Shown here: piece by piece, positions 18,064-25,518 of the stretch
Layout: each line of letters begins with the position of its first letter
Numbering within the stretch: position 1 is the stretch's first letter
NCBI RefSeq assembly: GCF_013359945.1
Contig: NZ_JABWCS010000187.1
Coordinates: 1 to 61,340, forward strand
From: Paenibacillus agri
Lineage (GTDB): Bacteria; Bacillota; Bacilli; Paenibacillales; Paenibacillaceae
Length of the DNA stretch: 61,340 bases
Reading direction: 5' to 3'
Notes under the pieces: model-generated
Seen by the model: the letters and a program-made list of their open reading frames with translations, nothing else
Told to the model about the DNA's origin: nothing
Database searches by the model: none
Translations under genes and position numbers: made by a program

Positions 18064-19108
18064 GAACAACCTCTTTCCCGTCCTGCTCGGCCCGCGCTTC
18101 TTCCGGTTTCTCGGCAGAGCCAGATTGGTAGATGCTGCGTACGATATCGTCCGTGTTCGTCTCAATGATCTTAATATCCGTGATGTCAGCCTGTCCGACC
18201 ACGCGGCCCAGTACATCAGACACGTTCAAGTCTAGCGGAATCCACGCTTTGGCATTCAGATCGTTCTCCGCCGACCAGGTCACCGGCATGCCGTCCGTCC
18301 AATGATTGAGCTGTCCAAGCTTGGTAGCCGATCCGAATTGGAACAGTACTTCCCGGCCGGTCCCCCAGCGCTGCTTCAGCTCTTCCAGTCCTCCGTCATA
18401 AATGATCCGTCCGTCATCCAGCATAATGACACGTGAGCATAGTGCTTCAATATCTTGCAAGTCATGTGTTGTGAGGAGAATGGTCGTGCCATGCTCACGG
18501 TTCATATCCTTGAGGAAGTCACGAATCTCCGATTTCACAACAATATCCAGTCCAATTGTCGGCTCGTCGAGGAACAAGATCGAAGGGTTGTGCAGCAATG
18601 CCGCCACAAGCTCACAGCGCATCCGTTGCCCCAGACTGAGCTTGCGTACCGGACGATTCAACAGTTCTTGGAGCGCAAGCCGTTCCACCAGCTCGTCCAG
18701 CCGCTTCTTGTAGTCAGCTTCCGATACACGGTACACCTTGCGCAGCAGCTGAAAGGATTCAATAACGCCGATATCCCACCATAGCTGGCTACGCTGTCCG
18801 AATACAACGCCGATATTACGAACGAACTTCTCCCGTTCTTCATACGGCACATAACCACCAACCGAAAGTACGCCGGAGGTCGGCACAAGAATGCCGGTCA
18901 GCATCTTGATGGTTGTCGATTTCCCGGCCCCGTTCTCTCCGATGTACCCGCAGATTTCTCCTTCGGGAATCGTGAAAGAGATGTCCTTGACCGCAGTGAC
19001 TTCGGTGTATTCCCTTTTAAACAAATCAGCGAAGGCCCCTTTGAGGCCCTCGCGGTTTTTCTGGACTTTAAATGTCTTTCTTAAGTCCTGCACTTGAATG
19101 GCAGCCAT
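18056..19108 (-). CDS. ABC exporter ATP-binding protein
   Basis: A 350-residue ATPase of the COG4586/DrrA-like type. Walker A GENGAGKST, Q-loop region GVVFGQRSQLWWD, signature LSLGQRMR, Walker B SILFLDEPTIGLD and switch H in LLTTHD are complete. A ~90-residue C-terminal extension follows the nucleotide-binding domain. First gene of the three-gene operon; AGCGAGG lies before the ATG. Daunorubicin/bacitracin-type exporters have this layout, but the substrate here is unknown. Confidence 0.92.
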   Translation of the reverse strand: MAAIQVQDLRKTFKVQKNREGLKGAFADLFKREYTEVTAVKDISFTIPEGEICGYIGENGAGKSTTIKMLTGILVPTSGVLSVGGYVPYEEREKFVRNIGVVFGQRSQLWWDIGVIESFQLLRKVYRVSEADYKKRLDELVERLALQELLNRPVRKLSLGQRMRCELVAALLHNPSILFLDEPTIGLDIVVKSEIRDFLKDMNREHGTTILLTTHDLQDIEALCSRVIMLDDGRIIYDGGLEELKQRWGTGREVLFQFGSATKLGQLNHWTDGMPVTWSAENDLNAKAWIPLDLNVSDVLGRVVGQADITDIKIIETNTDDIVRSIYQSGSAEKPEEARAEQDGKEVVHV

Positions 19109-19181
19109 ATTATACCTCGCTAAGCTAAGAGTTGAATGAACAGATTAATATTATAATGCACAACGCGGAAAAGCACTAGCC

Positions 19182-19219
19182 AAAATAAGCGGCTTCCAGT
19201 TTGTGTGTGGAAGCCGCTT
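19182..19219 (-). terminator. Terminator of the GTP cyclohydrolase gene
   Basis: AAGCGGCTTCC (19187-19197) pairs with GGAAGCCGCTT (19209-19219). On the minus strand the stem is followed by ATTTTG. It lies 15 bp after the stop. Confidence 0.75.
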
Positions 19220-19233
19220 AAAAGATACAATTA

Positions 19234-20016
19234 TTAAACGATTCTAATATTGTCGCGTAGCTCGCCATTAGTATCATCGTTTAGGTGACCCGAACGGGTA
19301 ACCTTAGTGCGCAGATACTTCTCATTGAAGGAGGAAACATCGCCCCAAAGCGGTACTCTTTTCACAACATTCATTCCCGCTGTCTTCAAGGCATCAAGCT
19401 TTCTAGGGTTGTTGGTAATCAAAGTGACTGGTTTGTGGCGCAGGTGCTGCAGCACGCTGATCGCATCGGAGTAGTTCCGGGAATCATCTGCAAAGCCGAG
19501 CTCCAGATTAGCCTCTACCGTATCGTATCCTTCTTCCTGTAAAATATAAGCCATCGCCTTGCTGAACAGGCCAATGCCTCTTCCTTCATGATTGGCGAGA
19601 TAGAACAAGGCACCTGAGCCATGCTCTACGATCATTTTCATAGATTGATGCAACTGGAAGCCGCAATCGCAACGCTTGCTACCAAAGATATCCCCGGTAT
19701 GGCAGATGCTGTGCATACGGATCAGCGCATCCTCAGAACCTTCAAAGTCACCGTAGACCAGCACGCTCGACTGTTGACCCTCGGCAAGATTCAGAGATGA
19801 TAAACGTTTGATCAGGGCTTCTGTAGCTTCCGGACTGTCTTCTTGAAGCAGTTCTTCATCGGTAACTTTCAACCAGTTATACCATTTAAAAGTCACCGTC
19901 TCCCCGTCCAGATTGACTGGCAGAGTAATCGGGCCTACCAATATATTGGTGGACTCATCCATTGTAATCTTCTTAATTTTTTTTTGCAGAATAGAAATGA
20001 TATCAGGTTTAATCAT
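19234..20016 (-). CDS. ribA: GTP cyclohydrolase II
   Basis: Converts GTP to 2,5-diamino-6-ribosylamino-pyrimidinone 5'-phosphate, formate and pyrophosphate, the first step towards riboflavin and some deazaflavin or pterin products. The zinc ligands Cys105, Cys116 and Cys118 (11 and 2 apart, as in E. coli RibA) lie in CHTGDIFGSKRCDCG; ANHEGRGIGL and ITNNPRKLDAL are the GTP-handling segments. At 260 residues it has ~50 extra N-terminal residues compared with minimal RibA and lacks the RibB half of bifunctional RibBA. It stands alone, divergent from an HxlR regulator, so it is probably a regulated accessory copy and not the housekeeping gene. Confidence 0.9.
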   Translation of the reverse strand: MIKPDIISILQKKIKKITMDESTNILVGPITLPVNLDGETVTFKWYNWLKVTDEELLQEDSPEATEALIKRLSSLNLAEGQQSSVLVYGDFEGSEDALIRMHSICHTGDIFGSKRCDCGFQLHQSMKMIVEHGSGALFYLANHEGRGIGLFSKAMAYILQEEGYDTVEANLELGFADDSRNYSDAISVLQHLRHKPVTLITNNPRKLDALKTAGMNVVKRVPLWGDVSSFNEKYLRTKVTRSGHLNDDTNGELRDNIRIV

Positions 20017-20112
20017 GAGTACACCTTCCTCGAGTTCATTTATAAGGTTATGTTTGTTAAACAGAATATTGCTGCAATTAGGCTGCGCTAAACAAGTAAC
20101 TATTTGTAAGTT

Positions 20113-20147
20113 AGTTTATCATTGTAATATAACTTCGTCAAGTTATA
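20113..20147 (-). promoter_or_regulatory. ribA promoter with overlapping palindromic operator
   Basis: On the minus strand TTGACG (20136-20141), a 17-base spacer and TAAACT (20113-20118). The -35 lies inside the perfect palindrome TATAACTT-CGTC-AAGTTATA (20128-20147). A second weaker dyad, TAACT-N7-AGTTA, lies at 20097-20113 over the end of the -10. This layout suits repression by the divergent HxlR protein. Confidence 0.65.
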
Positions 20148-20187
20148 ATATATATTTTAATATTTATAATTACTTAATGTAAGTTTG

Positions 20188-20209
20188 TGATATAATGAAT
20201 GCAGAGGTG
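20188..20209 (+). promoter_or_regulatory. Extended -10 promoter of the HxlR gene
   Basis: TGATATAAT gives an extended -10 (TATAAT at 20191-20196) with no good -35. Transcription would start near 20202, right at the ribosome binding site AGAGGTG (20203-20209). The leader is thus only about 14 bases, and the ATG at 20195, which overlaps the -10, cannot be the start codon. Confidence 0.6.
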
Positions 20210-20215
20210 ATGCCA

Positions 20216-20542
20216 ATGAATGATTTCGACATGTGTCCGCGCTTCGAGAAAGCCGTTGATCTATTGAGCAAACGGTGGGTGGCCCTGATTGCTTTCGTAC
20301 TCATCCCAGGCCCTCGTCGATTTGGCGAAATTGAGAGCTGTCTTTCGAACCTCAGCGGTAAGGTCTTGTCCGACCGTCTGAAGGAAATGGAGAATGAGGG
20401 AATTATCGAACGCAAAGTCTATCCGGAAATGCCGGTACGAATCGAGTATTCGCTTACGGACAAAGGTCATGCGCTAGCCCCGATCCTTGGGGAAATCAGC
20501 AACTGGTCTTCAGACTGGATTGAGCTTGGTGTAAAGATTTGA
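20216..20542 (+). CDS. HxlR family winged-helix regulator
   Basis: A 108-residue HxlR-type regulator. The family opening CPRFEKAVDLLSKRW with its early Cys, the recognition helix SGKVLSDRLKEME and the wing ...VRIEYSLTDKG are all present. The Cys can be a redox or thiol sensor in some members. ATG 20216 is chosen from the promoter position and from AGAGGTG six bases upstream. It is divergent from GTP cyclohydrolase II and probably controls it through the palindromes in between. Confidence 0.88.
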   Translation: MNDFDMCPRFEKAVDLLSKRWVALIAFVLIPGPRRFGEIESCLSNLSGKVLSDRLKEMENEGIIERKVYPEMPVRIEYSLTDKGHALAPILGEISNWSSDWIELGVKI

Positions 20543-20557
20543 TTCCCCGTGGCAAGC

Positions 20558-20612
20558 AAAAGCGCCCTTTCTGACTTCCCGTCTTTACGGAAGCCAAAAA
20601 GGGCTGTTTTTG
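20558..20612. terminator. Shared terminator of HxlR and ABC permease genes
   Basis: A long stem (AGCGCCCTTTCTGACTTCC with an imperfect complement ending AAGGGCT), followed by GTTTTTG on the plus strand and GCTTTTGC on the minus strand. Confidence 0.75.
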
Positions 20613-20647
20613 TTATTGGAGGTATTTCCTGCGCGCATTGCGTGCGC

Positions 20648-21535
20648 TCACAGATCCTTACGCCCAAATATCCACAGGCCCAGCAGAAATGCCACTATGG
20701 TATATCCGGCTCCATACATAACGAAAGTGCCTGAAGGAACATTGGCAAAACTGTTGATGCCGAATGCAGCAGTTTGCAGCGAAACTACACCCCCCAGTTC
20801 TTTCAAATTGAATAGCTCGGATAGCATCTTACGCTGCATCCCGTCTACCGGCATGAGCAGTGAAATGACTCCGGTCATATTTTTCAGCGAATTCATAATT
20901 TCAGGCTCCAGACCAATCGAGATTGACAGCTTTTCAATCATTCCCCCTAGCCAGCCCGCCCCGTATAGCATGGTCATAAATACACCGTTCCCCAAAGCTG
21001 AGAACCAGCCCGATCCCAACATAGATACCGTCACCAGCATGGGAACTGCTGATGCAAACAATAGAAACGACAGGATCCACGCGGTAGGGTCCATTGGTAT
21101 AGCGGCATGAAATTTCGTGATCAGCATAATGGCAACATACAAGAGGAGAGCATAACCCAGACCCAGCATAATAAACCCCAGCCAGCGACCCAAATACCAT
21201 TTCCAGCGCGGAAGCGGCCGGGGCAGCAACGCTTGCAGAACCCCTTGCTCCGCTTCTCCGGCTATAGCTGAAAACGAACTGAAAATGGCCAGAAATGCTA
21301 GCACAAATGAGCCGAAGAAAAATCCTAGCGTCAATATAATTGTACCATTGGTAAACTTGGCGATCAGCAATTCCGAATTGCCCATTCCCCATCTCCCCTC
21401 GGGAATCCCATGTTTACCTAAGCTGGATGCCACAAACCAAAAAGCCAACAAAAAGATGAGGGTCATTAGCAACGTTAATACCATGACTCGCTTACGCAGC
21501 ATTTCTTTCCATGTCATCCCCATAATGATGCCCAT
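20648..21535 (-). CDS. ABC-2 type permease of the ECF-sigma operon
   Basis: A 295-residue membrane protein with six hydrophobic segments. The N-terminal METHIONINE-rich MGIIMGMTWKEMLRKR and EAEQGVLQALLPRPLPRWKW are typical of ABC-2 permeases that pair with CcmA/NatA-type ATPases. Its ATG shares one base with the TAA of the ATPase (TAATG). Last gene of a sigma/anti-sigma/ATPase/permease operon. Confidence 0.87.
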   Translation of the reverse strand: MGIIMGMTWKEMLRKRVMVLTLLMTLIFLLAFWFVASSLGKHGIPEGRWGMGNSELLIAKFTNGTIILTLGFFFGSFVLAFLAIFSSFSAIAGEAEQGVLQALLPRPLPRWKWYLGRWLGFIMLGLGYALLLYVAIMLITKFHAAIPMDPTAWILSFLLFASAVPMLVTVSMLGSGWFSALGNGVFMTMLYGAGWLGGMIEKLSISIGLEPEIMNSLKNMTGVISLLMPVDGMQRKMLSELFNLKELGGVVSLQTAAFGINSFANVPSGTFVMYGAGYTIVAFLLGLWIFGRKDL

Positions 21536-22521
21536 TATCGCTCACCCCGATGGTTCAGCCCCGACAGGGCGTTCACGAACCATTCTTCCAGACGTTCTTT
21601 TTTACGGGAAACTTCATATAGGGTCATCCCCTGCTCCATAATCAGCGAATTTAGCCAACCCACCTGCTCCTCACTATCTAGCTCTGCTTCCAGCCATACC
21701 ACACTGCTGTCTTCTGCTTGTGCTGGTGAAAAGGTGTTTGCGTCTCTCTTCACGTCGATGGCCGCTTTGATGACAAGTCCGGTTCTCTCTTCCAGCCAAG
21801 ACAGCAAAAAAGGCGAATAACCGCCCACTTTAAAAAGCCAGCTCATTCGCTTATGAAGCACCTCGGATACACTGCCGTGCCGCAGGATAACGCCGTTATT
21901 CAGCAGCGCCATCCGGTCGCACAGCATTTCAACATCCTCCAGCAGGTGGGAGTTGAGAAATATAGTCTTTCCTTGATCCTTGAGCCTCTTCAAGATGCTG
22001 CGCACTTCACTGCGTCCAATCGGGTCCATGGCCGAGGAAGGCTCGTCCAGAAAGACAATTGCGGGATCAGCCACCAACGCACACGCTAATCCCAGCCGCT
22101 GCTGCATCCCCTTGGAATAATGCTTGACCTTGTCCCGGCTTCGGATACCAATCCCGACTTCTTCCAGAACCTCACGAACTCTCCGCTCTATGGAAGAGGA
22201 CTCCACTCGGCTGAGCCGGGCATGCAGCTTGACCACTTCTTGTCCAGTCAGCCATTCCTGATAGCGGTACAATTCCGGCAAATACCCGATCAGCGACTTG
22301 GCTTCCAATGTACCGATTCTCTGTCCCATTAGAGAGGCGCTACCGCTAGTCGGTGAAATCAGCCCCACGAGCATTTTGACAAAGGTGCTCTTGCCCGCCC
22401 CGTTGGGGCCGAGGAAGCCGAAGGCTTCCCCTTTCCCTACAGTAATGGTAACATTTTGGCAGCCACGGCCGTTGTCATACGTCTTGCTAAGTCCCTGGGT
22501 TTCGATCGCGGCAACACTCAT
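21535..22521 (-). CDS. ABC transporter ATP-binding protein of the ECF-sigma operon
   Basis: A 328-residue ATPase with Walker A GPNGAGKST, signature YSKGMQQRLG, Walker B AIVFLDEPSSAMD and switch H in LNSHLLED. About 100 C-terminal residues lie beyond the core domain. Its ATG overlaps the stop of the preceding anti-sigma-like gene by four bases (ATGA), so the four genes are tightly coupled. Likely exporter of unknown substrate, perhaps for envelope stress. Confidence 0.92.
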   Translation of the reverse strand: MSVAAIETQGLSKTYDNGRGCQNVTITVGKGEAFGFLGPNGAGKSTFVKMLVGLISPTSGSASLMGQRIGTLEAKSLIGYLPELYRYQEWLTGQEVVKLHARLSRVESSSIERRVREVLEEVGIGIRSRDKVKHYSKGMQQRLGLACALVADPAIVFLDEPSSAMDPIGRSEVRSILKRLKDQGKTIFLNSHLLEDVEMLCDRMALLNNGVILRHGSVSEVLHKRMSWLFKVGGYSPFLLSWLEERTGLVIKAAIDVKRDANTFSPAQAEDSSVVWLEAELDSEEQVGWLNSLIMEQGMTLYEVSRKKERLEEWFVNALSGLNHRGER

Positions 22522-23642
22522 GATTGGATCAACTCCTGCAGTTTAGCCATCAATTTCTCTTTACTATTGAATGTGTTCCCTCCATTAAAGTTGAACAACT
22601 GTCCGTCCTTCACCCAAACGGCACTGTAATTCTTATAATCTTTGCCCATAACGATCGTCTGCAGCATAACCGTTACACCAGATACCTGAACTTGTTCGCT
22701 ATTGTCGTTAACAAATACCGGCATCGGAATTTCACCTGACAAGATTCCTGTTTGCTGCAGACTGCTCTTTAAGCTTTCCGGGAGTAGCGGGAAGTTGATC
22801 ACGGCTTCCAGCGCTTCCTCTACTTTAATAGAAGGATCTACCGTCAATACCGGTGTCTTCATCTGCTGCAAGCTTGCCCAATCATTTTTACTTTCTGCAA
22901 GGTTATAGTTTACAATTTCAGGGATATGCAGCGTAATCGGCTTACCATCCACCGATTCAGGCAGCAGCTTCACCGCTCCTAATCGTTTCATGACTTCGTT
23001 TGTTTTTTCAACATTTAGACTAAGCTTAATCTCCTGCGAAGATGAAACAAACAGCTGTGCATGGTTATTCCGGAGTGCAGCGCTCAAGGGAGAATAACCT
23101 AACGCCTCCTGTATTTGTGCCGGGGTCATGTCTCCCGAAACCATGCCGGGCGTGCTCTGGAATGATCCAAAATCATTGACAGCTTCATGGATGTTTTCTC
23201 TGTCGGTGAGCTTGTAGAACATATTACGCAAGTCATCCTCATTGACAGCTGTAACGGTTTCCATGCGGAACTGGTTCAGGAGCGAGGCCATGGCCGTGTT
23301 GCCGACAGGGGTAGCTAATACTACGGCAAGAGCAGCGACACCGGCTGCTGCCACCGCCCATTTACTGCGCCGGGTCATTTTCCGGCGGCGTAATGGCACA
23401 TTATTGTGAGTAGAGCTATCCGATTCCGTGATTCTCTCCTCTTGCGCGATCTCTTCAGCCGTTATTTCAGGATTCATGCTTATTACAGGCCCCCCTTCTT
23501 CTTTCTCTGAAGTCAGTTCCCATTCATTCCAGCGGGGATTTATTGGCTCTCCGGCAAGGGTGGCTTGCAATCTGGCCCATGCCTCATCCGTTGCTTGTTT
23601 CTCTCTATCGTTGTTCAGGGGAAGTTTCGTCATCGGTTTCAC
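22518..23642 (-). CDS. Membrane protein, probable anti-sigma factor
   Basis: A 374-residue protein with an N-terminal cytoplasmic region (~1-90), one transmembrane helix (~93-120, after the basic RRRKMTRRSK) and a ~250-residue extracytoplasmic domain. It follows an ECF sigma gene by 24 bp and overlaps the ABC ATPase by 4 bp. Position and single-span topology suggest the cognate anti-sigma factor, with the outer domain as sensor. No classical ZAS zinc motif was seen, so the call rests on context. Confidence 0.65.
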   Translation of the reverse strand: MKPMTKLPLNNDREKQATDEAWARLQATLAGEPINPRWNEWELTSEKEEGGPVISMNPEITAEEIAQEERITESDSSTHNNVPLRRRKMTRRSKWAVAAAGVAALAVVLATPVGNTAMASLLNQFRMETVTAVNEDDLRNMFYKLTDRENIHEAVNDFGSFQSTPGMVSGDMTPAQIQEALGYSPLSAALRNNHAQLFVSSSQEIKLSLNVEKTNEVMKRLGAVKLLPESVDGKPITLHIPEIVNYNLAESKNDWASLQQMKTPVLTVDPSIKVEEALEAVINFPLLPESLKSSLQQTGILSGEIPMPVFVNDNSEQVQVSGVTVMLQTIVMGKDYKNYSAVWVKDGQLFNFNGGNTFNSKEKLMAKLQELIQS

Positions 23643-23666
23643 CCTCCTTAATTTTAAAAAAATTCT

Positions 23667-24185
23667 TTAATCGATTTGTGGCTGGGATTTGGTTGCCGTC
23701 TTCCTCAATCTTGTCGTAGCCCGGTTAAGCAACGTACCAACTACGGGTGCCTTCACCCCTAGCTCACCGGCGATTTCTGCATAACTGTAGCCCGAGTATT
23801 TCAGGAGCAGTACCTGCCGGTCACGTTCCGGCAATTCATCCAGCCATTCCCGTACATCCTCCTGGTCCAGCTTTCGGAGCATCACATCTTCACCTGTCGG
23901 GGGCGCGGCTTCACTGCCTAAGAACAATTCTTGCTTGTCCTGCAATCGGCGTTCCCTGGCCTTCTTGGTCATGTAGTCATATCCGATCCGCGTAAGCACC
24001 CTGTGGAGCCATGCACCAAGGGCTGCAGGATCATCCGGTGGATTGCGGTACAGCCTCAGGAACACATCCTGTGCCAAATCGTCCGCAGCCGCCTCGTCTC
24101 TGATCAACGCCACCAATTTACGTCTTACAATGGGATAATGTTCATAAAATATATTTTGAAATATTTCTGATTCCGGAATTTTCAT
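23667..24185 (-). CDS. ECF-type RNA polymerase sigma factor
   Basis: A 172-residue sigma-70 family protein with only regions 2 and 4. Region 2 has DEAAADDLAQDVFLRLYR; region 4 has LPERDRQVLLLKYSGYSYAE followed by a helix-turn-helix. AAGGAGG lies 11 bases upstream of the ATG. First gene of an operon with a membrane anti-sigma-like protein and an ABC transporter. Its own promoter has ECF-type elements, so autoregulation is likely. Confidence 0.92.
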   Translation of the reverse strand: MKIPESEIFQNIFYEHYPIVRRKLVALIRDEAAADDLAQDVFLRLYRNPPDDPAALGAWLHRVLTRIGYDYMTKKARERRLQDKQELFLGSEAAPPTGEDVMLRKLDQEDVREWLDELPERDRQVLLLKYSGYSYAEIAGELGVKAPVVGTLLNRATTRLRKTATKSQPQID

Positions 24186-24223
24186 TTTGTTTATACCTCC
24201 TTATCCGCTGCAGCTATAAGTAA

Positions 24224-24250
24224 GACGGCTGTCGGCTATTTTTTGTATCA
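24224..24250 (-). promoter_or_regulatory. ECF sigma-type promoter of the sigma operon
   Basis: On the minus strand TGATAC (24245-24250), a 17-base spacer and CGTC (24224-24227). This fits the SigW/SigX-type pattern TGAAAC-N16/17-CGTC with one mismatch, and it lies 39 bases before the sigma start codon. Confidence 0.65.
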
Positions 24251-24290
24251 GAAGGATTAGAAAAAAATCATTTTTATCTTAACACATGCA

Positions 24291-24323
24291 AAAAGACAGC
24301 CCCTTTTAAAGAGCTGTCTTTTA
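24291..24323. terminator. Bidirectional hairpin upstream of the sigma operon
   Basis: AAAAGACAGC (24291-24300) pairs with GCTGTCTTTT (24313-24322). The stem separates the divergent sigma operon and Met-rich gene. It may insulate them or end a transcript not identified here. Confidence 0.55.
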
Positions 24324-24367
24324 CTTTTCCCAGTTTTATGCTGGAATAAGCTAGAAATCTTCACAAT

Positions 24368-24397
24368 TTGCTATTGAATTATCTAGTAAAATATAGT
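24368..24397 (+). promoter_or_regulatory. Possible sigma-A promoter of the Met-rich gene
   Basis: TTGCTA (24368-24373), an 18-base spacer and TATAGT (24392-24397), 44 bases before the Met-rich ORF. Both boxes match only partly. Confidence 0.4.
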
Positions 24398-24441
24398 AAT
24401 TTTAAGTAGGCAAGTAAACCAAATTGAGAGGCGGAATTAAA

Positions 24442-24654
24442 ATGGAAAAAATGTGTATGGAAATGATGATGAGCATGTGTATGGAGGACATGATGGCTAA
24501 GATGAACACCATGAAGATGTGCATGGAGAAGATGTCTGAAATGAACATGATGGACATGGATATGGACATGATGATGAAGAAAATGCAAGACTGCGATGAA
24601 ATGATGACAATGTGCATGACCATGATGCGTGAAGGAATGCAAATGTCTAAGTAA
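24442..24654 (+). CDS. Methionine-rich small protein (70 aa)
   Basis: Of 70 residues 32 are Met and 5 are Cys (positions 5, 13, 27, 51, 58); the remainder is mostly Asp, Glu and Lys. Met occurs in MxM, MMxM and MMM clusters spread over the whole length, for example MDMDMDMMMKKM. There is no signal peptide, and heptad-like spacing suggests a helical rod. Such density of thioether and thiol ligands suggests Cu(I)/Ag(I) binding or a methionine-based oxidant sink; both are inference. AGAGGCGG lies before the ATG and a promoter-like site further up. Because ATG reversed is CAT, the opposite strand reads as a His-rich ORF, but that one has no ribosome binding site. Confidence 0.75.
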   Translation: MEKMCMEMMMSMCMEDMMAKMNTMKMCMEKMSEMNMMDMDMDMMMKKMQDCDEMMTMCMTMMREGMQMSK

Positions 24655-24793
24655 TTCCATTGTCTGATTTATTTTTCTTAATCAAGTGAATCCCCAAAAT
24701 TCACTTTACAAGAAGACCATCAAGTCTTGGCAGAGCAGACAACTGCATGCCATTTTTTTATGTTCACCTATTGCTCTCGTATCTCTTCCTCTG

Positions 24794-25108
24794 CTATCTA
24801 ATACCGATATATTTACTCTGAATCCGCTTCGCTAGTCTAATCCGTTCCAGCTTTAGCTCCCAGATCTTCTCTTTCAGCGAATTCTGATCCTCTGTAGGTT
24901 CATTCTCACGCAGCTTGTTGAACAACTCCACCAATACTGCATTCACATCGTCAAATTGTACCCACAATTCCCGGACACTTTCTTCTCTTTGCTTCTGAGC
25001 GGAAGCTGCGGGAAGGTTCTTCAATCGCTCAATGATGTCAGCCTGCCACTGTCCATCGTTAATCGCTTTGGCGTAATTTAAAAGATCCAGATAATCATCG
25101 ACTGACAT
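24794..25108 (-). CDS. Hypothetical coiled-coil protein (104 aa)
   Basis: A small soluble, highly charged protein with long helices, such as NSLKEKIWELKLERIRLAKR, likely to form a coiled coil. No family recognised. It lies 100 bases downstream (minus-strand sense) of repeat copy 1, so a transcript starting upstream could carry the repeat as a leader. The ATG is preceded by GAGTAAGGAGTCGG-like purines (AAGGAG). Confidence 0.6.
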   Translation of the reverse strand: MSVDDYLDLLNYAKAINDGQWQADIIERLKNLPAASAQKQREESVRELWVQFDDVNAVLVELFNKLRENEPTEDQNSLKEKIWELKLERIRLAKRIQSKYIGIR

Positions 25109-25205
25109 GTGTACCGACTCCTTACTCTCTGTATACCAAGTATTATACTCGGTATTAAGGAAAATGCAATGCCTTATCCATAAAAAATTGTAAAATCTTC
25201 TTTTC

Positions 25206-25464
25206 TACATAAGACGAACTTAAGATCCTAACTTAAGGCTCGGTCGTCACTCCGGTGGAATGTTTGGACTTCCGGCCGCTGTTGTCTCCAGATTTCTTTC
25301 CATTGTACCGCTGTTTGCGGTTGAAATCCGAAGACAGCTTAGGCTTCCGACGCGAGCTTTCCTGCGGAAAGCTTTTAGGCGGTCGCTACCGCTCCTACAG
25401 TTCCAAACTTCCCCTTTCGTTCCTTCTCACTTTTTGTTTTAATTTCTTTTATTCGTCTTATGTA
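25206..25464. repeat. Dispersed structured repeat, copy 1 (MITE-like)
   Basis: A 259-bp element bounded by a perfect 13-bp terminal inverted repeat (TACATAAGACGAA ... TTCGTCTTATGTA). It is closely similar, end to end, to 34611-34862. Inside are small hairpins, for example CCGCTGTTTGCGG and AGCTTTCC-TGC-GGAAAGCT. It has no coding capacity of note. It lies between the end of queE and a small hypothetical gene. Confidence 0.8.
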
Positions 25465-25518
25465 AAAAAGACCGGCCCCTCCACACGGAAGAAACCGGAC
25501 CTCACATCAATGAACCTA

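Noticed and set aside
24379..24660. His-rich ORF on the minus strand (93 aa)
   Set aside because: It is the antisense of the Met-rich gene: ATG read backwards gives CAT (His). It has no ribosome binding site, and the plus-strand frame has promoter and SD signals.
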